A DNA stretch of 56,120 nt. It comes from a virus. Each line of letters starts with the position of its first letter. Within the stretch, counting starts at the first letter, position 1. A model generated the notes under the pieces. It ran no database searches, was not told the origin of the DNA, and was given only the letters and a program-made list of their open reading frames with translations. Below, piece after piece: positions 12,900 to 21,033 of the stretch. Position numbers and translations under genes: made by a program. The stretch covers positions 1 to 56,120 of the IMG/VR virus record IMGVR_UViG_3300036759_000011; one strand, given 5' to 3'.

Positions 12900-13637
12900 T
12901 TGCTCAATACCAAGAGCAAAGAGTTGCTTGTGGAGGCTAGAGAGCATTTGAAGCTAGCCGATACAAGGCAGACTCTAGCAGACAGTTCCAAGTGGGATGC
13001 TGCTAGTCTCATCTGGAAAGCCTACAAGGAAGAAAATGCTACTCAAGTAGAAATCGCTGGTATGGTAGGCGTCTCTCAAAAAACGGTAAGCAACTATGTC
13101 CGTATGGTAGAGATGTATCCCGAGAAAGAAGATAGGCCACCGTTTACGGAGGCTTACTATGCCGTGGCCGGTGGTTCCCCAATGGAGAAAGAGACACAAG
13201 TTCTCAAGAGAGTTGCAGAGAAGAATCCCGAGAAGATCGCAGCTATTGTAGCTAGTCAACCGAGAGTAGCTAAAGCAATCGCGCGTAATCCTGCAACAAA
13301 GGATAGCTTGGAACGTGGCAAAACTGAAGTCATGCTTGAGCAGATGACCAAGGATGCCAAAGTTGAGCGTGAGAATATAAAGAAGCTCTTTGCAGCCAAA
13401 GTCAATGAACCACCGATTGGCGGAAGAACATTCAACTTCTTGGGAGATATGTCCCTTGCAGAAGGAAAGCTCACCAATCTAACAGACCTGATTATTCTTT
13501 CTTGGAAAGATGAGGCTCCTCTAGCTTCAGAGGAAGATCAAGCAATTGCCAAAGAGAGCATGATTCAAGCGTATACCGAATGCTTGAGAAGGTTCCTCGA
13601 AGCAACCAAAGGTGTTCCGGATTTCCAGGAGGCGTAA
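12900..13637 (+). CDS. ParB-like HTH DNA-binding protein
   Basis: A 245-residue protein using TTG 12900 behind an ideal AAAGGAGGT. Residues about 47-70 (NATQVEIAGMVGVSQKTVSN then YVRMVEMY) form a helix-turn-helix, and the following helices (KETQVLKRVAEKNPEKIAAI, VASQPRVAKAIARNP) resemble the helical domain of ParB/KorB-type proteins. The C-terminal half is helical and may dimerise. It has its own promoter with an operator-like palindrome. A partition, replication-origin or transcription role are all possible; no ParB nuclease-fold N-terminus is present. Confidence 0.75.
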   Translation: MLNTKSKELLVEAREHLKLADTRQTLADSSKWDAASLIWKAYKEENATQVEIAGMVGVSQKTVSNYVRMVEMYPEKEDRPPFTEAYYAVAGGSPMEKETQVLKRVAEKNPEKIAAIVASQPRVAKAIARNPATKDSLERGKTEVMLEQMTKDAKVERENIKKLFAAKVNEPPIGGRTFNFLGDMSLAEGKLTNLTDLIILSWKDEAPLASEEDQAIAKESMIQAYTECLRRFLEATKGVPDFQEA

Positions 13638-13639
13638 TC

Positions 13640-14119
13640 ATGGCTCTGACACGGGAAGAGATCATTAGAATCTATGATGCCAGAAAAGCAAAGAGAAAGA
13701 CCTACAGTAAATCGATCATCGAGGTTGCCTTTGCTATCAAGAATCTAGTTGATGGCCCCGATCCGTTTCATGGATCAATCAGAGACATTGCAATAGCTCT
13801 CGATATTCCGTATCAGAGAGTAAGTGCAGCGCTAACCATGACAAGAACTACCTTCTGGATTAATAACGTAGGGTGGAGCTTTCCTTACAGTAAAGGAAAT
13901 TCCGAGAGACTCTGGTTCACAATCGATAGAGACGAGCATGTTCCTGAAGCTCTCCGTAGAATCGATTACAGAGTCAGCCATCTAGTTGGTTGGCTTAAGA
14001 GAGTAGAAGCACAGAATAGACTCTGTGGCAAGTTGAACGAGTCTCCGCTCATGGAGAGGAAGATCACAAGCGCAGCAATGAATATTAAACGGGCCATCGA
14101 GGATCTGGAAATGGCTTAG
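13640..14119 (+). CDS. HTH protein with MALTREEI N-terminal motif
   Basis: ATG 13640 follows AGGAGG, 3 bases after the preceding stop. Residues 1-20 (MALTREEIIRIYDARKAKRK) match the shared N-terminal motif of the products at 7352 and 16096. A helix-turn-helix follows (GSIRDIAIALDIPYQRVSAA) with an aromatic wing (TFWINNVGWSFPYSKG), then long helices (VSHLVGWLKRVEAQNRL). Probably a DNA-binding regulator or replication accessory factor co-transcribed with the HTH gene at 12900. Confidence 0.7.
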   Translation: MALTREEIIRIYDARKAKRKTYSKSIIEVAFAIKNLVDGPDPFHGSIRDIAIALDIPYQRVSAALTMTRTTFWINNVGWSFPYSKGNSERLWFTIDRDEHVPEALRRIDYRVSHLVGWLKRVEAQNRLCGKLNESPLMERKITSAAMNIKRAIEDLEMA

Positions 14120-14132
14120 CATCAATACAAAG

Positions 14133-14159
14133 GTGGGGAGTGAGCCGCACACTCCCCAC
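14133..14159 (+). terminator. Terminator-like hairpin after the HTH operon
   Basis: GTGGGGAGTG (14133-14142) and CACTCCCCAC (14150-14159) form a perfect 10-bp stem with a 7-base loop, 13 bases after the stop. A T6 run lies further on at 14185-14190, not directly attached. The last base of the stem is the first base of a LexA-type box, so hairpin and operator abut. Confidence 0.5.
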
Positions 14160-14172
14160 GAACGCTTGTTCG
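14159..14172. promoter_or_regulatory. Perfect LexA/SOS-type box upstream of the nuclease promoter
   Basis: CGAACGCTTGTTCG matches CGAAC-N4-GTTCG perfectly and ends 25 bases before the -35 of the promoter at 14198. The flanking TTGTTCGCCT and TGAAATAA resemble the flanks of the box at 136. Confidence 0.65.
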
Positions 14173-14197
14173 CCTGAAATAAATTTTTTGGCTAGGG

Positions 14198-14226
14198 TTG
14201 ACTTTTCGGGCCGAATGTGCTAAGGT
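14198..14226 (+). promoter_or_regulatory. Promoter of the Cas4-like nuclease operon
   Basis: TTGACT (14198-14203), 17 bases, TG-C-TAAGGT (-10 at 14221-14226), followed by ACGGGAGGGGAGAG as ribosome binding site for the GTG at 14260. Confidence 0.7.
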
Positions 14227-14259
14227 AAGGGGTCGATACGGGAGGGGAGAGTCCATAAA

Positions 14260-15516
14260 GTGACTCACCAAATGACAGATAGCAAAAGCCCTGCTATCTG
14301 GCAAGCGCCGCAAATACCAAGCAAGTGGGATATAATCCCAATTCACAACAGCGACAGAGCGTCGTTTAGACGTTGCCGTCGTTATTGGGATTGGAGTAGT
14401 CCCTCAAGACATAACCTCACTGTACGTGCAGACGTACATGGTATCAATCCTAATCTCTGGTTCGGTACTGGCGTGCATTATGCATTGCAGGCGTATTATA
14501 CGCCAGGTCTGCGCCGTGATCCAGTAGAGGCATTTAAAACGTGGTTCCACATACAATGGTACGGTGGAACAGTAACGGAAGATTGGCTTGATCTAGTCTA
14601 CGATCTTAAGCCGCAAATGAAGCCCGACGGGCTTTTCTTTGTTCGTGGGCTAGAAGATATCCTTCCTGATCCAGACCACGATTTTTACGAGAGCCTCAAT
14701 GATCTTGGCATTGGTATGCTTGAAGCATACAAACGTTATGCCAACCAAATGGATGGCTTTGAGGTCCTCGTAGCTGAGCATGATTTCTCAGTCCCTATCT
14801 GGGATTACGAGAATAATTGCATCCTCAAGCGCATGGATACGCGCGTGGATTCTCCCAACGCTGGTAAAGTGTTGGAGGTTCATGCGCGTGGTCGTATGGA
14901 TGCTATCTGGCAGAAGCCTAGTGGCAAGATGGGCATAATGGATCACAAGACTGCCGAGAAGATCGGTGAGGAATACTTCGAGAAGCTAGAAACAGACGAG
15001 CAATGTACATCTTATCTGTGGGCGGCAGAAATTGAGGCCCAATACTACGACCTTCCCCACAAAGGGGAACAAATGGAGGAAGTAATCTATAATGTCCTAC
15101 GCAAAGCCGCCCCACGTCCACCAACTATTGTACGTGGAGGACTATTCTCGGTCAATCGTAACGAAGAATCATGCACTTACGATATGCTCATGGAGTGGAT
15201 CACACAGAACGAAATTGACATTTCATCCCTGTCAGAAAAGCACCAAAACTACATAAGCTGGCTGAGAGATGTAGGAGATGAACAGTTTATTATACGTAAG
15301 CTGGTGCGTCGTAATCGTCATCAACTCCGCAACGCTGGCATACGTTTATATCTTGAGGCGCTCGATATGCTCGGAAATCCTCGTATATACCCTAATCTCT
15401 CTAATAGCTTTAAGTGCCTCGGTTGTGCTTTTCGTGCTCCTTGCCTAGCTAAAGAGTCGGGCGCTGATTGGGAGTTTCTGATAGAAAACAACTATACGGT
15501 CAACAAGGATCGATGA
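14260..15516 (+). CDS. Cas4/RecB-like PD-(D/E)XK exonuclease with Fe-S cysteines
   Basis: A 418-residue nuclease starting at GTG 14260 (ATG 14272 is an alternative). Near the N-terminus are a cysteine and an aromatic-basic segment RRCRRYWDW. Catalytic motifs: GRMDAIW (Asp near 213), DHKT (near 228-231) and QCTSYLWA (near 248), the D...DxK...QxxxY set of the RecB/Cas4 family. Near residues 386-395, CLGCAFRAPC supplies the remaining cysteines of a likely 4Fe-4S cluster. It probably resects DNA ends for the Sak4-like recombinase encoded downstream. Its promoter carries a LexA-type box. Confidence 0.85.
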   Translation: MTHQMTDSKSPAIWQAPQIPSKWDIIPIHNSDRASFRRCRRYWDWSSPSRHNLTVRADVHGINPNLWFGTGVHYALQAYYTPGLRRDPVEAFKTWFHIQWYGGTVTEDWLDLVYDLKPQMKPDGLFFVRGLEDILPDPDHDFYESLNDLGIGMLEAYKRYANQMDGFEVLVAEHDFSVPIWDYENNCILKRMDTRVDSPNAGKVLEVHARGRMDAIWQKPSGKMGIMDHKTAEKIGEEYFEKLETDEQCTSYLWAAEIEAQYYDLPHKGEQMEEVIYNVLRKAAPRPPTIVRGGLFSVNRNEESCTYDMLMEWITQNEIDISSLSEKHQNYISWLRDVGDEQFIIRKLVRRNRHQLRNAGIRLYLEALDMLGNPRIYPNLSNSFKCLGCAFRAPCLAKESGADWEFLIENNYTVNKDR

Positions 15517-15662
15517 TTCCGCCTATTTGTAATAAGTGTAAGCGATTCGCAGTTCGTGACGAACCTCGCAAATGGTGGATTTGTTCCGGGTGTCTTGCAA
15601 TTATCACAGACGAGAACATCTATTACGCATTCAAGCAGTATTGTGAAGATCCAATCAATTAG
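15513..15662 (+). CDS. Small zinc-ribbon protein (49 aa)
   Basis: ATG 15513 overlaps the nuclease stop (ATGA). CNKCKRF near residue 6 and CSGCLAI near residue 26 give a compact four-cysteine zinc ribbon with a basic, Trp-rich middle (RKWWIC). Coupling to the nuclease suggests a shared function on DNA. Confidence 0.65.
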   Translation: MIPPICNKCKRFAVRDEPRKWWICSGCLAIITDENIYYAFKQYCEDPIN

Positions 15663-15668
15663 AGGATA

Positions 15669-16109
15669 ATGCCTAGTGAAAAAGGTTACAGATCAACCTT
15701 CGATCCGTTAGTAGTTAACACGGCGGATCTGAAAATAGTCCTCGAAAGGTTCATCATAGATTTCAAAGCTAGGCACGATGGCAAGGTCAGAATTCACAAG
15801 AGAGTTTACGGTTCGGTTGGTGGATACGAAGAGAAAGGATGGGAAGATAGACTAGATATATCTTCTCAAGAAGGTTACGTAAGCTGGATATGTAGAGAAA
15901 CGGGAGTGTCACCAAGAAGATTGTGGGGCATTCTGCATCTACAATCAAAGCACACTAGTTTGGATTTGGCAGATCAAATCTTGCAGGGATTGGAAATGAC
16001 ATACGTTTATCATAACGGTGAGGTGCCCGTCATTCCCAATCCCCGCTGGAATCAGGAGAGATGGATCAAGTGGATGAGCACCAGAGGCTTGTGCGATGGG
16101 TCTGACTAA
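15669..16109 (+). CDS. HTH-containing protein (146 aa)
   Basis: ATG 15669 after AGAGGAT. A basic N-terminal half (FKARHDGKVRIHKRVYG) precedes WICRETGVSPRRLWGILHLQ and TSLDLADQILQGLEM, which looks like a two-part HTH unit as in phage WhiB-independent regulators and CopG-unrelated HTH proteins. The C-terminus is Pro/Trp-rich (VIPNPRWNQERWIKWM). Probably DNA-binding; the specific role is unknown. Confidence 0.65.
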   Translation: MPSEKGYRSTFDPLVVNTADLKIVLERFIIDFKARHDGKVRIHKRVYGSVGGYEEKGWEDRLDISSQEGYVSWICRETGVSPRRLWGILHLQSKHTSLDLADQILQGLEMTYVYHNGEVPVIPNPRWNQERWIKWMSTRGLCDGSD

Positions 16110-16521
16110 AGAAGAAATCGATAGACTCCTAGCCAAGAAACGGGAGAAAGAACGTGGGAAAACTCCTCACCAGCATACGGAATATCGTTCGCAACAAAAA
16201 GGCCCACTCCGATGGTACGAACACTCAATGCCGTGTTCTAACCATGCAGGTTACAGAGGTGGAGGGTGTGGTTCACCGACATATTGTAGAGTCGAAGGAG
16301 CGCCGTTGTGTATGATGCATGCGCTTCGGAGACTTAATGAACTAGTATTGGAGATGGATAAAAATGCCCAGGCGCGCATATTCCAAAGGGAGCAACAAAG
16401 CCCGAGCATCTATGAAGAAGCAATACGGCGCCAAGAAGGGGACACAAGTATTCTACGCAACAGCGAACAAACACGGGAAGGGGAAAACACGAGCAGCCAA
16501 AGCCAACTCGGTCTTTTCTAA
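16096..16521 (+). CDS. Zinc protein with MGLTKEEIDRLLAKK start and QLGLF end
   Basis: A 141-residue protein. Residues 1-15 are identical to those of the product at 7352. The central part has Cys/His ligands (PCSNHAGY, GGGCGSPTYC, PLCMMHAL). The last 50 residues are low-complexity (EGDTSILRNSEQTREGENTS) and are overprinted by another gene in the +1 frame. The final five residues QLGLF fit the bacterial sliding-clamp (DnaN) binding consensus QL-[SD]-LF, suggesting recruitment to the host clamp. Confidence 0.7.
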   Translation: MGLTKEEIDRLLAKKREKERGKTPHQHTEYRSQQKGPLRWYEHSMPCSNHAGYRGGGCGSPTYCRVEGAPLCMMHALRRLNELVLEMDKNAQARIFQREQQSPSIYEEAIRRQEGDTSILRNSEQTREGENTSSQSQLGLF

Positions 16522-16537
16522 GGGAAGAAAACGTTAA
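16364..16537 (+). CDS. Small very basic protein overprinted on the gene at 16096
   Basis: ATG 16364 to TAA 16537 (57 residues), +1 frame relative to the gene it overlaps for 158 bases; GGAG lies 10 bases upstream. The sequence RASMKKQYGAKKGTQVFYAT then ANKHGKGKTR is a recognisable phage motif: small proteins containing MKK-x-YG-x-KKG-x-x-VFYAT occur in many phage genomes. Lys/Arg content is extreme, so nucleic-acid or virion-DNA association is likely. This is an overlooked gene by length, with strong motif support. Confidence 0.7.
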   Translation: MPRRAYSKGSNKARASMKKQYGAKKGTQVFYATANKHGKGKTRAAKANSVFSKGRKR

Positions 16538-16662
16538 GTGATCTATGGAATGTACTAGACCGTCTAACGGATATTTACCCGGCGGCGGTGCTCCTAGTAA
16601 TAGTGCTAATGATAATTATAGCATGGGACATACGACGCCGCAGATAGAGAGGTTGGAATCTA

Positions 16663-17493
16663 ATGACTCAAGTCGATGATACTGACGATCTTCGTGAGTC
16701 GCTGCAAGTTCAGTCGCCTGATGAAGTGGTTGATTGGCTCAACGTCCTGATCTACGGTGATCCCGGTGCTGGTAAAACATGGCTAGCTGGAACAGCAGAA
16801 GATCATCCAGACACTAACCCTGTGCTGGTTTTGGACGTGGAGGGTGGCGTTACTACAATTCGGCACAGGAAGGTAGATGTAATTCCTGTTCGGTCTATGC
16901 CACAAGTCGAGAAGATTTATAACAAGCTTTATCACTCTATCGAGAATGGCAGGATCTACTACAGAACAGTCGTACTGGACTCACTCACTGAGCTTGCTGA
17001 TCTAGATATGCGTTTCATTATGAAGGAAGCGTATGAGCGCAACCCTGAGAAGGTAGATATTGATGTACCGTCTCAGCGTGAGTGGGGAAAGAACAGAAGC
17101 CACATCAGAAGGATTGTTCGCGCATTCCGCGATCTTCCTTGTCATGTGATTATGACTGCTTCTGTAGCTACCATGCAGGAGGAAGGCCAGCCCACAAGAT
17201 ACTTCCCCGGATTCGCTGGCAAGCTTCGGACTGAAGTGCCGGGATTCATGGATATTGTGGGATACCTCTACTCTGAAAATAAAACGGGGGTGATTAATCG
17301 CAAGCTTCAAGTGGTCGGTACACGCAGAGTACAGGCTAAGGATAGAACTTCCACGCTTGGCGGAAGTTTGGAGAATACCACTATCTCCGAAATTTGGAAT
17401 CACATCATTAGTGGTACACTTAATCCATCAGCGGTGCATTCCGATGACAGCGAAACGTTGCCAGAGGAGTCCATTGAAGCGACCGCCGCTTAG
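16663..17493 (+). CDS. Sak4-like RecA-fold recombinase ATPase
   Basis: A 276-residue ATPase. Walker A is GDPGAGKT (residues 32-39), Walker B is RTVVLDSLTEL (about 101-111), and a later basic loop QREWGKNRSHIRRIVRAFRD and HVIMTASV follow the AAA_24/Sak4 layout. Sak4 proteins bind single-stranded DNA and promote annealing or strand exchange in phage recombination, usually with a cognate SSB and an exonuclease. Those are exactly the flanking genes here (Cas4-like at 14260, ssDNA-binding at 17516). The C-terminus is acidic (DDSETLPEESIEATAA). Confidence 0.88.
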   Translation: MTQVDDTDDLRESLQVQSPDEVVDWLNVLIYGDPGAGKTWLAGTAEDHPDTNPVLVLDVEGGVTTIRHRKVDVIPVRSMPQVEKIYNKLYHSIENGRIYYRTVVLDSLTELADLDMRFIMKEAYERNPEKVDIDVPSQREWGKNRSHIRRIVRAFRDLPCHVIMTASVATMQEEGQPTRYFPGFAGKLRTEVPGFMDIVGYLYSENKTGVINRKLQVVGTRRVQAKDRTSTLGGSLENTTISEIWNHIISGTLNPSAVHSDDSETLPEESIEATAA

Positions 17494-17515
17494 CAGGTAG
17501 TAAAAAGGAGAGAAC

Positions 17516-18010
17516 ATGTCAATTGGCCCCCTAAACCTTTCCGACGCTGATCTATCAGGTTTCGAGCCTCTGAATCCGGGTCGGTATAACGCTGAAGTGT
17601 TCGAGATTACTATGGACGCTACCAAGCGTGACGGCAAAGTTCCTATGGGTACACGGATGATGAAGATTCAATTCAAGCTCATGGATGAGAGCGTGATTAA
17701 TCGTCGTGTGTGGACCCAATACGTCATTCCTCCCGAGGATCATCCCAAGGAAAAGCGTGAGAAGATGAATGGTATGATTGTTCGCTTCTTCATCGCTGTT
17801 GGTGATCCCGAGGAGACTGTCAGGAGTGGTAGTTTCGATCCAGATTTTGAGGACTACAAGGGTCGTCCTTGTGTAGTGATTGTTGGCAAGGAACCTAAGA
17901 AAGATCAGAACGGAAACATCATCGAAGGTGAATTCAATAATCCTGTCAAGGGAGTGAAAGCAGCAGGATCTATTGTCACCACTGGCGGTGATGATGGTGG
18001 CCTCCTTTAG
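17516..18010 (+). CDS. DUF669-like single-stranded DNA-binding protein
   Basis: A 164-residue protein with AAGGAGAG before ATG 17516. The pattern GFEPLNPGRYNAEVFEI...MKIQFKLMDESVINRRVWTQ and the acidic, glycine-rich C-terminal tail (TTGGDDGGLL) match the OB-fold DUF669/phage SSB group that partners Sak4 recombinases. The tail is the usual protein-interaction handle of SSBs. It is followed by two palindromes. Confidence 0.8.
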   Translation: MSIGPLNLSDADLSGFEPLNPGRYNAEVFEITMDATKRDGKVPMGTRMMKIQFKLMDESVINRRVWTQYVIPPEDHPKEKREKMNGMIVRFFIAVGDPEETVRSGSFDPDFEDYKGRPCVVIVGKEPKKDQNGNIIEGEFNNPVKGVKAAGSIVTTGGDDGGLL

Positions 18011-18028
18011 CTAGCTAAGCTAGCCAAG

Positions 18029-18066
18029 ATCGGGGCCATGCTCTAGAGCAGGAGTGTGGCCCCGAT
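18029..18066 (+). other. Intercistronic hairpin before the primase gene
   Basis: ATCGGGGCCA (18029-18038) and TGGCCCCGAT (18057-18066) are perfectly complementary, with the inner palindrome TGCTCTAGAGCA. A short palindrome CTAGCTAAGCTAG precedes it at 18011-18023. TTGGAGG for the TTG start at 18082 follows 4 bases later. There is no U-tract, so an RNA-stability or translation element is more likely than termination. Confidence 0.55.
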
Positions 18067-18081
18067 ATATTTGGAGGTTCG

Positions 18082-20217
18082 TTGATTGCTAAGAGTGAAT
18101 TACGCAAGCAATTCTTTGAGCTACTGTTTAAGGATTACGAGGGCTTTATCTGTTTCGCCACATCTGAAGCAGCAGCGCCGAAAGTAACTTTCAGGCAGCA
18201 CTTCTTCAAGTGGCCTACAGACCACACAAGAGTAGAAGAGTTTTTGCTGCATCATGAGCAGAGATATAATCTCTACTTCTGTATTAATCTCCTCTCCAAG
18301 ATGGAGAGGCGTAAAGAATTCTGTCTGGAATCAGACATAGTTTGGGCTGATCTAGATGAGAAGAATCCAGAAGAAATCGAGGACATTCCCCCACAAATCG
18401 TCATTCAGTCATCTCCTGGCAGATGGCAAGCCTTCTGGCGTCTAAGTTCGAGAATCCCACCATACGAGGCAGAAGAATATTCTAGGCGCGTTGCTTATAA
18501 ATACAAGGCTGATTCGTCGGGCTGGGATCTAACCCAGCTTTTTCGTGTTCCGTTTACTAGAAATCTCAAGTATACAGACAAGCCACACATTACAGTTGCT
18601 AGAGCTTTTAGCGCCGAAGCGCCAGCTAAACTCTTTGAGCTTCTCCCGACAACCATCCACAAGAATCAGGATGGCTCGGAGATGCCCGATGCTTCCAAAG
18701 ATCCTACATCAATCATTGAGAAGCATAAGCCACTTCTACGTCAGACAGCCTTTGAGGCTCTCTTCACACAGGAGCTAGAACTAGACGCAGATTGGTCAAA
18801 GACTCTATGGAGACTCATCCACGAATGTTTCAAGGTGGGGATGACAGCAGAAGAAGTTTTTACTGTCGTTCGTCATGCTTCCTGCAATAAATACGAGCGT
18901 GATGGTAGGCCAGTTGAGCATCTATGGAGAGAGGTCATCAAAGCCAGCAAGAGTTACGTTGGTGGCGAACCCTTGCCAGAGATGTTGGTTATGCCTCAAC
19001 TTGTTTCTGATCCCCAAACCGAAACATTCGTAGATGAGTACATGGATTGGGCCTGTCGAGCTACGGACGCCCCAAGAATCTTCCATGAGCTATGTGCATT
19101 CATAGCTCTGAGTGCTATAGTATCATGCTCGGTTAGACTGGAAACCAATGCAGGGCCAATCGTTCCAAATCTGTGGGCTTTGATTCTTGGTGAGTCTACG
19201 ATCAGCAGAAAGACCACATCTATGCGTTTGATAGTCGATATTCTTCAAACGTTAGATAAAGAGCTAGTGGTAGCCACAGACGGTACAGCAGAGGGAATCC
19301 TCACTGGTCTGACGAACAGACCCAATCGCACTTCGATCTTCTGGAAAGATGAAGTGTCTGGATTCTTTGAGGCTATGAATCGTAGAGACTACATGTCGGG
19401 TATGCAAGAAACACTTGCAGCCTTGTATGATGTGCCTCCCTGGTTCAAGAGGACTCTACGCAAAGAAACATTTATCATTGAATCTCCCGCATTCATAGTG
19501 CTGGCCGGTGGAGTCGTTGATAGAGTTTATGAGTCAGTCACAGAAGGATACGTCTTGTCCGGATTTTTACCAAGATTTCTGGTAGTAACGGGAGAAGCGG
19601 AAGAACGTAGACCGATGGGGCCACCAACAGAAGAAGGAATGAACAAGAAAGCCAAGATCGTAGCTAAGCTAGCAGATATGTATGAGCATTATGCTTCTGA
19701 TGTGACCATGAAGATTGCTGGACAGAAAGTTCAGATGCCACCGAGGATTAGGGCTCAACTCACTAAAGAAGCTTGGGCTAGAAACACAGAGATAGAAAAC
19801 ACAATGATTGAAGCCGCGAAGGATTCCCTCGTAAGGAACCTCGCTCTACCGACATTTGAAAGAATGCACCGTAGTCTACTCAAAATGGGAGTAATATTAG
19901 CTGCATCCAGGCAGGTACCTATTGACGATCGTATCGAAGTAGAAGATCAGGATATAGTGAATGCGGCTCATTACGTCCAGATTTGGGGTAACTGCTCAAT
20001 TCAGTTGATTATGAACGCCGGAAAGAAACAATCGGAAAAGCTCCTAGATAAACTCCATAGATCTATCGAGAACCATCCTGGAATTTTGCGCGGTCAGCTT
20101 ATGAGACACTTCAAGCTGTCTAAGCGAGAAGCTACGGAATATCTGGATACTCTCGAAGATCGTGGTATGGTAAGGAGAGAAACCCGTGGTACCGGATCGG
20201 CATACTGGGTAACATGA
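18082..20217 (+). CDS. Primase-polymerase/DUF3987-type helicase fusion
   Basis: A 711-residue replication protein starting at TTG 18082 behind GGAGG. The N-terminal third resembles an archaeo-eukaryotic primase: VWADLDEKNP (two Asp near residues 90 and 92), then IVIQSSPGRWQAFWRLS and a DLTQLFRVPFTRN segment. The central and C-terminal part is a DUF3987-like ATPase with GESTISRKTT (about 370-379) as a modified P-loop (Arg before Lys-Thr), then IFWKDEVSGFFEAM, and AFIVLAGGV. A winged helix (GQLMRHFKLSKREATEYLDT) ends it. It probably primes and unwinds at the replication fork. ATGA-coupled to the kinase. Confidence 0.8.
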   Translation: MIAKSELRKQFFELLFKDYEGFICFATSEAAAPKVTFRQHFFKWPTDHTRVEEFLLHHEQRYNLYFCINLLSKMERRKEFCLESDIVWADLDEKNPEEIEDIPPQIVIQSSPGRWQAFWRLSSRIPPYEAEEYSRRVAYKYKADSSGWDLTQLFRVPFTRNLKYTDKPHITVARAFSAEAPAKLFELLPTTIHKNQDGSEMPDASKDPTSIIEKHKPLLRQTAFEALFTQELELDADWSKTLWRLIHECFKVGMTAEEVFTVVRHASCNKYERDGRPVEHLWREVIKASKSYVGGEPLPEMLVMPQLVSDPQTETFVDEYMDWACRATDAPRIFHELCAFIALSAIVSCSVRLETNAGPIVPNLWALILGESTISRKTTSMRLIVDILQTLDKELVVATDGTAEGILTGLTNRPNRTSIFWKDEVSGFFEAMNRRDYMSGMQETLAALYDVPPWFKRTLRKETFIIESPAFIVLAGGVVDRVYESVTEGYVLSGFLPRFLVVTGEAEERRPMGPPTEEGMNKKAKIVAKLADMYEHYASDVTMKIAGQKVQMPPRIRAQLTKEAWARNTEIENTMIEAAKDSLVRNLALPTFERMHRSLLKMGVILAASRQVPIDDRIEVEDQDIVNAAHYVQIWGNCSIQLIMNAGKKQSEKLLDKLHRSIENHPGILRGQLMRHFKLSKREATEYLDTLEDRGMVRRETRGTGSAYWVT

Positions 20218-20834
20218 TTATTGCATTTACAGGTAAAAGAGGTAGCGGCAAGAGCACGGCCGCTGCTTATCTCATAAAAGAGCATGAGTTTGAGTTGCGA
20301 GCATTTGCAGACCCACTAAAGAAATCGTTTGCTGCGCTTTTCGATATTCGCTATCATGAGATTGAAAAATTCAAGAACGATCCAAACACGTTCATAGAGA
20401 TTAGAACAGTGGATACATCTTACGAAAATGAGTATCTATCTGGGCCAGTCATGACTTTCCGTGAGGCACTACAGCGTTATGGTACTGAGGCTCACCGTGA
20501 TATCTTTGGTGAAGATTTTTGGGTAGACTTAGCTTTGCCACTACCTCCTGTGGGATTCTATGTAGGCCGAAAAATCGTCATCCATGATTGTAGATTCCTG
20601 AATGAAGCTTATCGTGTAAAACAATTGGGAGGCTATGTAATTGACATTAAGCGGCCCCCCTCAGACCAACCCCAGCACAGGGGGTGGGAGAATCATGTCA
20701 GCGAGAGTGAAATGGATAATATCCCGAAGGATGTTGTGATAAAGAATGACGGAACTATTAGTGACTTATATATCAGAATCGAAGCAGTTCTCTCAACAGT
20801 TCTTGATTACGTCGGGCATGAGCGCACAAGTTAA
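20214..20834 (+). CDS. Deoxynucleoside monophosphate kinase
   Basis: A 206-residue P-loop kinase. GKRGSGKST (residues 7-15) is the nucleotide-binding loop, FADPLKKSFAALFDI follows as in T4 gp1-type dNMP kinases, and TFREALQRYGTEAHRDIFGE with later IVIHDCRFLNEA are the conserved lid and substrate motifs. It phosphorylates deoxynucleoside monophosphates for phage DNA synthesis. It overlaps the primase stop (ATGA) and is followed by an overlapping small gene. Confidence 0.88.
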   Translation: MIIAFTGKRGSGKSTAAAYLIKEHEFELRAFADPLKKSFAALFDIRYHEIEKFKNDPNTFIEIRTVDTSYENEYLSGPVMTFREALQRYGTEAHRDIFGEDFWVDLALPLPPVGFYVGRKIVIHDCRFLNEAYRVKQLGGYVIDIKRPPSDQPQHRGWENHVSESEMDNIPKDVVIKNDGTISDLYIRIEAVLSTVLDYVGHERTS

Positions 20835-21033
20835 TTATTACGAGAAGAAGTATGAGGAATGGTTCGAGAAGCACACAAACACTTCTCGATGGCATCCGCT
20901 CAGGAAACACAAAGCTAAGATCGAGTACGAGTATTATCTCAGAATGATGATGGATACAATCCAGATCGAGAAAGAAGAGTTTGCGGAGTATCTGAGGGAG
21001 AGAGAAGAGCAAGGCCATGCAGCCAAAAGCTGA
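20818..21033 (+). CDS. Small helical charged protein (71 aa)
   Basis: ATG 20818 lies 16 bases before the kinase stop. MSAQVNYYEKKYEEWFEKHT... is almost wholly helical and highly charged (KHKAKIEYEYYLRMMMDTIQ, EKEEFAEYLREREEQG), probably a coiled coil. It overlaps the polymerase start by 17 bases. No recognised family; position suggests a replication accessory. Confidence 0.6.
   Translation: MSAQVNYYEKKYEEWFEKHTNTSRWHPLRKHKAKIEYEYYLRMMMDTIQIEKEEFAEYLREREEQGHAAKS

Noticed and set aside
16588-16647. Short hydrophobic frame VLLVIVLMIIIAWDIRRRR between 16538 and 16662
   Set aside because: Only 19 residues follow the sole usable GTG. The frame extends upstream to a stop without a canonical start, so a membrane peptide is possible but not supportable.
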